A DNA stretch of 64,000 nucleotides from Aptenodytes patagonicus (taxonomy: Eukaryota > Chordata > Aves > Sphenisciformes > Spheniscidae), in NCBI RefSeq assembly GCF_965638725.1, contig NC_134950.1, positions 166,446,853-166,510,852 of the forward strand. The letters are read 5' to 3'. Shown piece by piece: positions 47,401 to 57,900 of the stretch. The notes below the pieces were generated by a model. It saw nothing but the letters and a program-made list of their open reading frames with translations, was not told where the DNA came from and searched no databases. The position numbers and the translations under genes were made by a program. Within the stretch, counting starts at the first letter, position 1. Each line of letters begins with the position of its first letter.

Positions 47401-47874
47401 CACAATGGCTGGCACCGGCTTTGACTGAACTGCAGAACAGGGCGGCCATTTGGGTGTCCCATCCCTTCCATGTCCCCGGCACGTTAAAAGGCAATTACAG
47501 ACCTCGGTCAGCAGGGACGGCGGCTGTGCTGAGGGGTACACCCAGCCATTGCTGCACTTCTCCGTGGAGTTCAGGCCGTACGCCACGATGGAGACAAGGT
47601 CCCGGTCCACCGGCGAGTACATGGAGCACTGCTCGTACACCCCGTCTGCGTCCCGGGGCAGGGTGAGGTTCAGTTGCTCTTCCTCTGTCAGGTTGGGGCC
47701 GACGGCACGGATCCAGCTGGTGTCACAGTGATGTGGCACGTGTGGAACCATAAAAAGTTGGCAAAACTGGTGGAAAGCCACACCGAGGCATGGAAACAAG
47801 GTGAGCAGCACCAGCCATTTCTGAAACAGCCCAAAATCACCAACCGCTTTCAAAATTTCCCCGATGCCTGACAT
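41404..47874 (-). CDS. SLC22A13: SLC22A13-like organic anion transporter, copy B (altered C-terminus)
   Basis: This is the inverted paralogue of copy A. Nine exons on the minus strand keep the same lengths and phases apart from the last: 47503-47874, 46258-46361, 45751-45905, 44091-44259, 43598-43718, 42891-42985, 42359-42573, 41769-41877 and 41404-41614. The frame is open through all of them. The protein starts [20 protein letters not shown] and keeps the NLT sequons, GPLSDRIGRR, LPESARW and the C-terminal MPETRG. The ninth exon is 211 bp instead of 210. One extra G in a G run near 41420 shifts the final codons to GGGRPPAK, and similarity to copy A stops 12 bp into the following intron. No homologue of exon 10 was found. 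Without further splicing, translation would continue to a stop at 41110. A conserved Trp at the exon 4/5 junction is Arg here. Intron 3 holds a CR1. It may be functional with a new tail or be an early pseudogene. Confidence 0.8.
42841..44063. repeat. Arm 2 of the nearly identical inverted repeat (exons 5-6 of copy B)
   Basis: This is the partner of 33468-34692. Outside the arm, for example in exon 4 and in the adjacent donor sequence (GTAAGTGGGACATG against GTAAGCAGGAGCAG), the two copies differ readily. Confidence 0.9.
44781..45713 (-). mobile_element. CR1 LINE with long open reading frame remnant, in copy B intron 3
   Basis: A fairly young 5'-truncated CR1 of about 930 bp ends at its 3' side in ATGATTCTATGATTCTA octamers. 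The minus strand keeps a 282-codon open frame (44867-45715) for the C-terminal part of the CR1 reverse transcriptase. It contains the ADDTKLGG motif and a [13 protein letters not shown]-like segment. At the same point in copy A (about 33195-33200) the flanks are joined without it, so it inserted after the duplication. Confidence 0.92.
47503..47874 (-). other. First coding exon of SLC22A13-like copy B
   Basis: The exon is 372 bp, exactly the length of copy A exon 1, and ends at the same CTGACCGAG/GTCTGT donor. The frame stays open well past this donor, but that extension is intron. The first transmembrane helix differs strongly from copy A ([16 protein letters not shown] against [15 protein letters not shown]), while the extracellular loop is much better conserved. 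Confidence 0.85.
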
Positions 47875-47929
47875 TGGCAGCTGTGTCTGGAAGAGGACAG
47901 TGCTGGGACAGACTTTCCAGAGGGCTGGA

Positions 47930-47942
47930 ATTAATGTTTAAA
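47930..47942 (-). promoter_or_regulatory. HNF1-like site upstream of SLC22A13-like copy B
   Basis: The reverse complement reads TTTAAACATTAAT, identical to the site upstream of copy A and also 55 bp from the start codon. The corresponding stretch before copy C reads CTTAAGTACCGGTT, in which the pattern is lost. Confidence 0.4.
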
Positions 47943-47975
47943 CCTAAGATAAGCTCTGCAGTCGTAGGCAACCAC

Positions 47976-49639
47976 CACAAATATGTAAAGTCAGGATAGA
48001 CTTAATGCCTGATGTTTTACCTGTTCTAACTACACCGTGTAATATATTAATCATCTCTGTGCCACTCTCAAACATACGGTACTGGCTGGAGCAGAAGGAC
48101 CCCTGTTTCAGGCAACCTGGATCACCCCCTCTGCCAGGGCCAGGTGGCACTGACAGGGGAAAAGACTCTTCTCCAAAGCAACTGCAGGAGCTGCATTTGC
48201 TGAACCGCTGAGATGGTGCCTGGCGGTTCCACTCGGGCAAGCAAGGTTCAGAGGGGCTGAGACAGCCCAGCGTGATGCAGAGCTGGGAAAAGTCCAGGGG
48301 AATAAAGGGAGTGATGCTAATGAATGGGCAGAGCCGGAGACGAGGAAGGGTGGCCAGTTGGCTGTGGTCCCAGGCGACAGGAGACTCCATTTCCTTCATC
48401 TTTTGCAGCTTCCCTGCGCAACCACGAGCAAGCCACGCACGGGACGTCCACCCTTCCCACCAGTTCTGGGCCACCCCACAGGCTGGTGGGGGCTCTGTGC
48501 AGGGAAGGCTTGAGGAAGGCATACAGGGATGGGAGAAATCTGACACAGGGCAATGCCGCTTGAGGCAGGTTTGGCAAATCTCAGCTCAAATGCCTTCCTG
48601 CCTTAAAACGATCATTGAGAACATGAAACCAACTCTGTTCAGCCCATCCCTGATGTAGGAACAGCATTTGCCTGGGGTCCCTTTGGGATGTCCATGAGGC
48701 AAAGCCTCAAGAAGTGCCCAAAAGCAACTTCGATGCTCCTTCTCCTGCCCACAGACCTATGGGAAGAGCATTGTGTAAGCATGATGGAAACGAGACCATG
48801 GCTGCCCCATTTGGGTTGACCAGGGCACCTGCACGGGTCAAACTTGGAGGTACACCAGCTGCCCGGGCAGCCAGAGGAGAGATGCTGCCCTCGGGATAAG
48901 CCCAGCTCAGCAGCCACAAGCAGGGAGCACCAAAGATAGAGAAAAGCAGGCAGACACTGAACCAGGCAGAGGGGCTGGACGACACAAAGTGGGTCTGTTC
49001 AAGTCAACTAGGAAACTCAGATGGAGGATGAAATTGAGGTGCCCCTGTTCACCTTGGGCTCTGCTTCATTGGCAGGAGATGGGACTGGCCCAACCTTGCT
49101 AAAAGCAGAATCACACATGTCCATGAGCTCAGGACCCTTTCCCAGGCCTAATCCTGCCATCTTCCCCGGCTGTCTCCTGGCTCCATGCTAGAAGGAGTCC
49201 AGGGCACAAAGCAGCCTCATCCACTCTTCTCTGTCATGGTTTAAAGGGGGAAGCCCGGGAGGCTTAGTCAGACACCAGTGATGGGTCTCATGGATCTGGA
49301 GAAGCAGGAGCCAGAGGACTGGCACAAAACACTGCTAGAACTTATGAGAAAATGGGGTCTGTTCTGCTCTGACCGGCATTGGAGAGCCTGAGCTGGGCAT
49401 CACGCTTAAAGGAGGCTCTGGAGGCCCTGGACCAAGGACCAAAGGAAGGAGTGGGAACCCCATTGCTGGAGGTTTCCATCAACAGGTGAGGAAGCAGCAA
49501 TGGTTGATTGGAGCCGAGTCACATCTCTGGGCTGAGATGGCCTCCTCAGGACCTAACCAGGGCATGTGTCCATGACACACCTTTCCATGGCTTTTGGTAA
49601 AGGTCAGGAGGAACCGATCCGCTGCAATTCGGGAAGATC
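47976..49639. other. Spacer between copy B and copy C; nothing recognised
   Basis: Open frames of up to 200 codons occur here (for example 47944-48546 on the minus strand), but they show no domain or family similarity and overlap frames on the other strand. No exons 2-10 of copy C are present, so copy C is an isolated fragment. Confidence 0.5.
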
Positions 49640-49797
49640 TTGCGCACCAAAGCCAAAGCACAGAATGAACATTGCCTCCAGGCATGCCCTGCTTAAGCTC
49701 AGCACGCCCCAGCCTTCAAAACACCATTTACCACAGCACAAAGCAATCAGAAACAAAAGGATGCTACAAACCTGAGTGACCAGCATCACCTTATGGT

Positions 49798-50143
49798 CTG
49801 AGGGGTACACCCAGCCATTGCTGCTCTTCTCCGTGGAGTTCAGGCCGTACGCCACGATAGGGACAAGGTCCCGGTCCACCGGCGAGTACATGGAGCACTG
49901 CTCGTACGCCCCGTCTGCGTCCCGAGGCAGGGTGAGGTTCAGCTGCTCTTCCTCCGCCAGGTTAGGGCTGACGGCACGGATCCAGCTGGTGTCACAGTGA
50001 TGTGGCACATGTGGAACCATAAAAAGTTGGCAAAACTGGTGGAAAGCCACACTGAGGCATGGAAACAAGGTGAGCAGCACCAGCCATTTCTGAAACAGCC
50101 CAAAATCACCAACCGCTTTCAAAATTTCCCCGATGCTTGACAT
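49798..50143 (-). pseudogene. SLC22A13-like copy C, truncated first exon
   Basis: Beginning at the ATG at 50143 ([14 protein letters not shown]), the sequence matches copy B exon 1 closely. At 49798, after WVYPS, it diverges abruptly, before the last nine codons and the donor site. No downstream exon exists before copy B begins at 47874. Upstream similarity to the copy B promoter extends to about 50235. It is a truncated gene fragment. The continuing open frame to 49604 is intron-like sequence also found at 37890-38070 on the plus strand. Confidence 0.85.
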
Positions 50144-51599
50144 TGGCAGCAGTATCTGCAGAGACAGGCTTCCCCGGGGCTGGAACCGGTACTTAAGCCC
50201 AAGATAAGCCCTGCAGCTGTAGGCAGCCACAATGAGCACGCACATTTGAAGAAAAAGCAATGCTCTGTGTTGGGATTTGTACTCGCGCTGCGTTCCTATT
50301 AAGTGAAACAGAAATTTCAGGAGGTGCTCACCCCCCAGGGGAGGTTACTTTCCATTTGGAAACTCATCAGCTGGGAGCAGAGATTGCGAGAAGGTGATCA
50401 GGATGCGGTATGAAGCCCAGAGGCATGGGCAGTATGAGACACCTCACGGTGAACACCCACAAAGGGAAATGAAGGTAACTGGGGTGGACTATTCAGTCAC
50501 AGGGAAACTATGAGGCACTGGACTAAGGCAGCATGGAAAGCCGTTAAGAGTGTCCATAAAGGAATTTCCTTCAGAGGCAGGGATGGGAGACAAAACTGGG
50601 ATGTAATTCTCTGGGGCTTTTTAAGCAGGGTTTGGCCAAATACTGGGAAGACTGCAAAGAAGTTGGCTTAGATGCAGATGAGATTCAGCAACGCAGAACA
50701 TCCCTTACCATCCCATGTCTTAAACCTGGAAGTTACATTCACCCAAGATGAAGTTTTCTGGGTCTGCGAGTAAAGACGAACACCTTAAGAGAAATAAAGA
50801 GCCAGAAAATGGCAAACAGCCCAAGAGCCTTAGAAAGGAGAGTGAATGGAAGAGGCAGCTTAGAAAGTGCCACCATCCGAGACCACCACTTTTTTTTTTT
50901 GTTTTGGTGGGGGTTTTTTGTTTGTTTTTAAGCAAGAACATGCATATTGTTAAGTAAACACATATGGGCGTGCCCCAGCCAAAAGGCCTGGGGAACATGC
51001 CTACAACTGGACCATCCCTATCCCCTCCCAGAAGACAGACACCTTGCCCTTGACAGTCCCTGAAGCTTTAGTGAAACTTCTCCGTTCCCACACTCTGAGA
51101 AGGAAGACCCCTTCTGCTTCTCTTAACGGAAACATCATGACCTCGCTCAAACAAAACCCCACTAAGCTCTGGGTAAATCATGTCAACAAAGCCGTCAGAG
51201 TTTGAATGAACAGAGGACCTTGGGAACAGAAGCCATATATTAGGGAAAAGTTTCCAAAAGGACCTCCAGTGAGAAATACTAGGGTTTTTCACTTCTCAGG
51301 TAACATTTCCCTTCATTTCTGAAAATTTCCTTCCTTCGTGGAAGATGGGCAAGAGATATTGAAGGATGTGAAGGAAGACTCCAGGGTTTCTCCAGTGCGG
51401 TGCTATAGAGGTGGCTTTCCAAGGAGGAGTCAGGTAGTCTGCTTGCATGCAGGCACTTCTCTTTTGCATGACATTAGGTAACACTAAAAGGTTGTGGCCA
51501 AGGTCACTGTTAAAAGATGACCATGACTGGGGGAAAGCTGTCCAGATGCCCACTCCGTTTAACTGACATGGAGTTGCAGCATTTGCCGTGACAAACCTA

Positions 51600-52324
51600 C
51601 TGCCACGACCATGGCGGTGGCTCAGTGCCGGGTCACAGAAGTGTTTTCAATCTCATGGCAAGAGGTTTACCGACAGTCTGCCAACAGTCTTGTCACCTGC
51701 AGACTTGGACAAGACCTTTCACTTCAGGCACCTCCTTGCTCTCGCAGCCCGAAGCATGACTGCTGGCACAAGTACGCCGCAGCGGGGGATACTGGTGCTT
51801 ACAGAGAGGAACGACCCAGCTAGAGCTAAGAGCTGTCAGGATGACGAGAGATGAGGACATGCCTGGGCTCTGCCCCTCACCGTCAGTGCATTTTCTTGAA
51901 GTTCTGGCTCCACTACAAACATATGGGAGAGACCCCAGAGGCACCTCTGGGATCAGATCTGCCCTGAAGCTTCAAATTCAGAAAGAACAAGTATTGTGGA
52001 GGTGGAAAGGAGCGTGTTCATGCTCCCAACACTTCTCAAGGTATAAACCCCCAGCTGCACAGGGCATGCAGAGCTTGGAGCAAACCTCTCAACTGGAGAC
52101 AAGCCCTCAGGGTACAACCCTAAGTGCCATCCTGGCTCCATTTCTGCACGCAACTCCTGCAAAGCATCCCCATCCCTTCCTCACCGAGTCTTCCTGGGGT
52201 TTGCCGAACCTCCCAGCACCCCAAACAGAAGTGCCCCAGGGGTTGCAGACACCACTCAGATAAGCCCCCTCCCCAAGATACACCATCCAACCCAAAGACA
52301 CATAAACCACACACCAAACACGTG
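51600..52324. other. Short intergenic stretch downstream of OXSR1
   Basis: This sequence lies between the distal OXSR1 polyadenylation signal and the spacer duplicated at 37650-37885. No gene or known repeat is recognised. Confidence 0.5.
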
Positions 52325-52342
52325 GCAATGGACAATTTGTTC

Positions 52343-52348
52343 TTTATT
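52343..52348 (-). terminator. Distal polyadenylation signal of OXSR1
   Basis: The forward strand reads TTTATT, i.e. AATAAA on the OXSR1 strand. It is the last one before the intergenic region and gives a 3' UTR of about 2.6 kb. Confidence 0.5.
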
Positions 52349-53339
52349 GATTAAAAATTAGAGACATGCAGTAAAATACAAAGTCCAAAAAAGGAAAAAA
52401 GCCTGAATAATTTACATCTTTCATTATAATCTACAATACACCAAAGTTGTGAAGAGGATCCATTTTCATTAACAGAGCATTGTCCTTAAAAGTAGGAACT
52501 AACTTAAAATTACCACCTGTTTCCAGGTTCAGATCAGAAATTTGCACAAAAACCAAATCCTTAATGACACTGGAAAACAATTATGAACAGCATTGGCACT
52601 TACTGGAACAACATCAGAAGAGACAGTTGTCTAGCACTGTAATAGCCCAAGTAAATATTTTGCATCCCTACCCAAAACATCTGGAGATCTATAGAGCAAA
52701 AACCATCAGTTTCTTCCTTGCTTGTTTCTCCATTAAAGAACTAGGGAGCCTTGGGTTAGTGTGAGCTCAAGCTCTCTAAGTTCTGGCTTTGGTAAGGTGG
52801 GGAATAACTTAATAAATAGATGCTGCATTGTTCCGCTTGAGCAGTTTGAGTCCTACCTTTCTCAGCACCAGTACACAAATGAACAAGGTCCCCATGGCAT
52901 GCAGGCAGAAGGGAAAATAATACTGTACCAAGACTACCTTGCCTCCGTATCCTAAGGGTTTCCAATACAACCATATCGACCACAGGGTGACATGGAAATC
53001 AAGATGCCAGCCTGCTCTTCCCAAGCCAAGAAGCTCGATGGGGAAAGCCGTAGGGAGTGCTTAGTGTCAGACAACAGGAGAAAGTGCCAGAGGTGCCACA
53101 CACACGTGCATGCACACACTTGGCCAAACCCAGCCACCACCAACTCCCTAGTATCGGGCACCCGCTTCCTGGGCTCTTGAGAGCATCCATTCAGCACCCT
53201 GGGATGCTCTTGCTCCCAAGCCCTCTTTCTCCTCTCCCTCCCCTTCACACTCACCAGCCATGGGGCTGCAAATAGCCCACGGGGACAGACCCAGTATCCA
53301 CCTAGAGGCTAACAGCAACAAGGGCGGTATAAAAAGAAC

Positions 53340-54105
53340 ATACACAATTCAGGAAGCTTCCACAGCTGCTCATAGAGAACAATATATAAATACAGATTGT
53401 TCATCTGAAGACTTGGAAATAAAAAAAAGTCCTAATTGAACCCAGTCATTTCGCTTTAACACTCTGTTTCTGCATTGTTTGTGGCTGATGGAAACCAAAC
53501 ACGTTTCCATCTGCGTGTTAAATTACAGGCTTACAATTTCTGTGTAGAAAACACTCCAGAGCCAATAGCAGTTACAAAGGCCAACTGTGAAACAGTAGGA
53601 AAAAAAATCAACACCATTTATTATTCACATATTGCATTACAAGTGTCTCTTATCAAACTCAGAGTATAATTTATATTATTCATGTAGAAACTCAAATTCA
53701 ACACCACATAGAAATAAAAGCTAAATACGTGTGTGACAGGGTTTCAGTGACATCCTGATCGAACGTCGAGGCTTGGACCGACGAGAAGGCTGACGACCCA
53801 AGCGATTAGTGCAGGAGGGACACAGCCCGGCGCCCGCTTGCCCAGTACTACCACTCTACTGGCGATTCTTTATTGCTGTAAAACACGACAGGGATGGTTC
53901 CACGGGTACCAGTTTGCAAAGGACTGGGAAACACGTCGGGAGGACTCGCGCAGCCAGGCATAACAGACTGGGTTTCAGGAACAGTTCGAAGTGCATCTTT
54001 TCCAAATGCAGAGTGACACAGATCTCCTCTCCTTCTGACCACAAATATTTTGTCAATCATCTGAAAGACCAGTTTCCAGACAGCAATGCCTCATTGGTCT
54101 GCTTC
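53340..54105. repeat. OXSR1 3' UTR block duplicated (inverted) after copy A
   Basis: This is the partner of 36873-37650. Because OXSR1 is on the minus strand and the block is inverted, both genes transcribe it in the same sense. Confidence 0.88.
53869..53874 (-). terminator. Proximal polyadenylation signal of OXSR1
   Basis: AATAAA on the minus strand, embedded in the duplicated block and identical in context to the copy A signal at 37104-37109. Confidence 0.5.
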
Positions 54106-54911
54106 AAGAACAGACTACATCTAAGATGCAGAATGAAAGACGTTTTGAGGAAGGACTGCTTAACGTAAATTAAAAGGTTCAGCCCTCATGCCACGCCTGG
54201 CACTCATGTGGAAAGAACCAAAATAGTAAAAAAAAAAAAAAAATTAAGGCAGTTTACAAAGGGAAGCTGACTTCTAACACCTCAAAGTCAAGGAACTTCT
54301 CAAAAACACAAACACAAGGGAAGACGACTCTCCCTCCCGTGGGTTAAGACTTGGCTTGCTTTCTCAAGTGCAAGCATTCAAACCAGCAGTTTTAAAAAAA
54401 ACACAGCCGAAGAGAAGCAGATTTCTCAGCACTCCAGGTGACCCAAACAACATGTACATTGGTGTTTCAGATGGAAGGAGAAGCAGGTAAAGAACAAAAA
54501 AGATCTGTTCAGTATTAAAACTTGTGCAAAAATAGCAAGTGAAAAAAAATGAAACCACATGTAAGCAAACATTTAGGCAAGATCATCAGAGCAGTGGAAC
54601 CCCCTGCTTCGTACTCAGTAGTATTTTTCTTTAAAGTAAGGCAATAATAAAATGAACATGCAGGCAATGATGTGTTGGATCTGCATGTTTGAGATGACAG
54701 ATACAAAAACATGAGAGTTGTTTACAAAAGGTGTAAACGTCATCAGTAATTTCAGGAAGGTTTGTGATCCTATTAAGGAAAATGTTAAAGCTTCTAGGAA
54801 GGGGGCTGTAGTTCAATTCTTTGGCAGTAGTGGTTTTTTTTAGGCTAACAGAAGCATTACGAATATGTACATGTGGGTTCTCAGTTGGGAAACATCTCCT
54901 GGGACCACTGT

Positions 54912-57900
54912 TTAGCTGATGCTGAGCTGTGCAAATCCTATAAGTTTGCCATCATCAGGAATATCTGAGCCTTCGACACCAGATGCCTGAAACACAAGGA
55001 ACAGAGATCCAAATAGCAACACACATGCTCTACCCTCCGATACATACCATGCTACATATTCACAACAAGGTGTATCAGAAACGGTCTGGGGAGGGAGCAG
55101 GCACAGGACAGCTTTGCACTGTACTCAGCAGCTCGCACTACCCAAAGTTAAAATTGAGCAGGTTTTTTTTGGTTTGGGTTTTGTTTTTTTTTTTTTTTTT
55201 TTTTGCCTTTTTTTTGAAGCTAGGAAGGGCTGGGACTGAAGTTTTGCCAATGTCTGCTCTGACTAGGGCTACGTGCACTAATTGGGGCAAAACAAGTGAA
55301 AACTCCTTACAGAAAGAGTCAAAAATAACGGCACTTACTGCTTCACTACCAATAAACTGGTTACACCTTCGCTTTGCCACTATAACTACCTCTGAATTTC
55401 ACCACCTCTGAAGGATCCATCTGCCGTTCTTTCTCCTCTCCTAGCCTACCTTCTTTTAGTTTTGGCTCTCTTCTTTTGCACCCCTCCCTCCCCTTTTTTT
55501 TCCTTTCATTTCCCCATTTCCTCCTCAGAGACGATGTATCTGGACCCTCCCCATTCTCCTCCTCCAAGAAAGGAGTCCGCGGCATTTCTTAGCCCACTTA
55601 CCTTCCCTGAAATATTTCTGCCCTTTCTGGGCAAGTGTATGTTCCAAGCACAGAAAATACCCTTTTGTAACACTGTTATATGCTTACTAGCCAGGATACG
55701 GGAATGTCTGTGTTAGCACATCATCTCACATGGTTATTTAACCCGGGTGCTGCTTAGAGGACACAAGCAGGGAGCCTGCATTGCCTACTGTTAGACAACC
55801 AGTAGGAAGCTTTGGGAAAGAAGGGAGGATTTAGAGGGCATACATTAGATGCCTACAGTAGACATCACAGGCATCTATATGCAATGCCTTTTCTTTGCAA
55901 GTGACAACTTGTTCAATTAGGGAACAGGAATAAATACCAGTTTGAAAGTGACGGATCTGTTTGCTTGGGGCTCTTCCACAATTTTCTGCAAATTAGCTGC
56001 AACTGAAATCACACACACACAAAGAAAACGGGCAAATATTAGGACAGACTAGAGAAAAACAGCCCAAACTCCCAATTAGGCCTCTTTCTATTACTCAGCA
56101 AACTTAGAACTTTTTAAAATGATAGAAAAAGTTTAGGTCTCAATTAGACTCAGTCTACTTAAATCTAAAGCTTTAAACTGTGAAAATGCTATCATTTGTT
56201 ACTCTGCTTCTTTTTCAGAGGTAGTTATTTTTTCCTGGATGTGGTGGGATTAGTAGTAATAGACTGCCTGAGTGCACCTGGAAATCCCGTTAATTTTGCA
56301 CTAGCAGCCTTTCCAGATGTTGCGACCTGTGTATAAGGAACAGTTTTGTTTGCTGTAGTTGAAATATACAGGCACCGCTGACAGTTTAAAAGTCTCACCT
56401 GCTGCACAGAAGGACACATTTATTTAGCAAACTGTTGCTAGAGGTAGCTGTTCATCTAGCTGTTCACGCTCACTTGAAGTGCAGCAACACGTGCTGCTGC
56501 CCTAGTGCGTGCGCACTTCATACTTCCTTCCCCAGCCCTACTTAAAACAAAAAAGCCTGGCTGATTCCAGTCCCAGACCTCTCTTGCACAGGACCTGTGA
56601 GCAGTACAGGCTTGTGCAGCAATTTGGCAATGCATATATGTCAGATGATAATGATTTAGCTAATGCATCGATTAGCTTTCATTTTGCATTACAAGGAACA
56701 CTTGCTTCATAATGTTTCCAACTAGATCCTATTCTTGTGGACTGGGGGTTGCCTAAATGTACTGGCACAGAACTGCCACCAGAATTAACAGCAGTTTTGT
56801 AGAGCCATTGGGGTAGAAAATCAAGGCCACAGCAAACTCTCCTAGTACCCACTAATCAGGTCATTTTAAACACACAAAAAATGACTGAAATGGTTAAAGC
56901 AGAAAAAAATAATACATAATTACCTATTACCAGATCTCTGCCATCAACAAGACCTGCTGAAATGAGTTCTTGAGACACACCGTCAGCAGTATCTGTTGGG
57001 GAGAAACCCAAGGGCCAGTCACCACATAACAGAAATTGTCCAGCTGATGAAGGCATCACATAGAAACCTAAAGGATCTTGTACAAACCAAACAGCAAAAG
57101 TGTTGTTTACACAAGATGGGTATTAGGGTGTACACCAGGTGCAGCCAGACAGCTCTGAGCTATGCTGTCAAACTCTGAGTTGGAATTCATCGAAGGGCTG
57201 CACTTCAGTCATATCCATGAACAGTTTTACAAGAAGGGTCTTCTCAACAGCAGTGCTCCAAGCCCAACCATAAGGCAAGCCCTTTAGGAAGGCGCTGTGG
57301 ACAGACACTCATACGGGGTTTCCATACACACAACCGCACAACACCAAACACAAAACTTCCCCTTCACCAAAACCACCTTCACGCACTGGAATTTCCCACC
57401 AGCTCACCTCTCCCTGGGGTAAATTCAAATCGAATATCATTGAGCTCTTTTTTTGAATTCCTGTGGAAAGAAGAGAATTTTATATAGAAGAGACCGTTTC
57501 ATTGCACTGATCGGTGCCCAAAAGAAAATGCTGTCATTGAATAATCAGTCTGTGAAGAGAAGTGAATTCATTGCACCCTTCCCCCTCATAGGGCAGAAAT
57601 GAATCACTTGGGTGTGCATCTGGACGCAGGGCTCTCAGCACACTCTGCCTCTCAACCTGACTCAGCCTGAGTGGGCTGAAGTCCAGGATAAGCGAGTGCC
57701 ACCTCTCTGGTATAACGCCACGTTGTTCCACTGTCTCAGCAACTCATCTGTCAGCAGATATATCCTTGGAGCACATCCTTCGGAGGAAGGAAGCACTCAC
57801 TGACTGCAGATGTACACACATTACGCAACTGTCCAGGAATGACTGGGAGGTGATGCTCAGAAGTCCCAGTCCAATGCCTATCAACAACCAAGATGCCTAC

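Larger units (their letters stand above)
52325..54911 (-). other. OXSR1: OXSR1 3' UTR
   Basis: About 2.6 kb separates the OXSR1 stop codon (54912-54914) from the distal minus-strand AATAAA at 52343-52348. An internal AATAAA lies at 53869-53874, giving a short-UTR alternative of about 1.05 kb. The part 53340-54105 is the partner of the block that follows copy A. A 15-A run near 54229 is present. Confidence 0.65.

Noticed and set aside
46939-47502. Extension of the copy B first-exon frame to 311 codons
   Set aside because: The exon ends at the CTGACCGAG/GTCTGT donor, matching copy A in length and phase; the remainder is intron 1.
47944-48546. A 200-codon minus-strand open frame upstream of copy B
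   Set aside because: No domain, no similarity, and equally long frames overlap it on the other strand.
49230-49260. TGTCATGGTTTAAA-like start resembling an avian LTR end
   Set aside because: Similarity is limited to about a dozen bases; no TATA box, no closing CA end and no target duplication were found.
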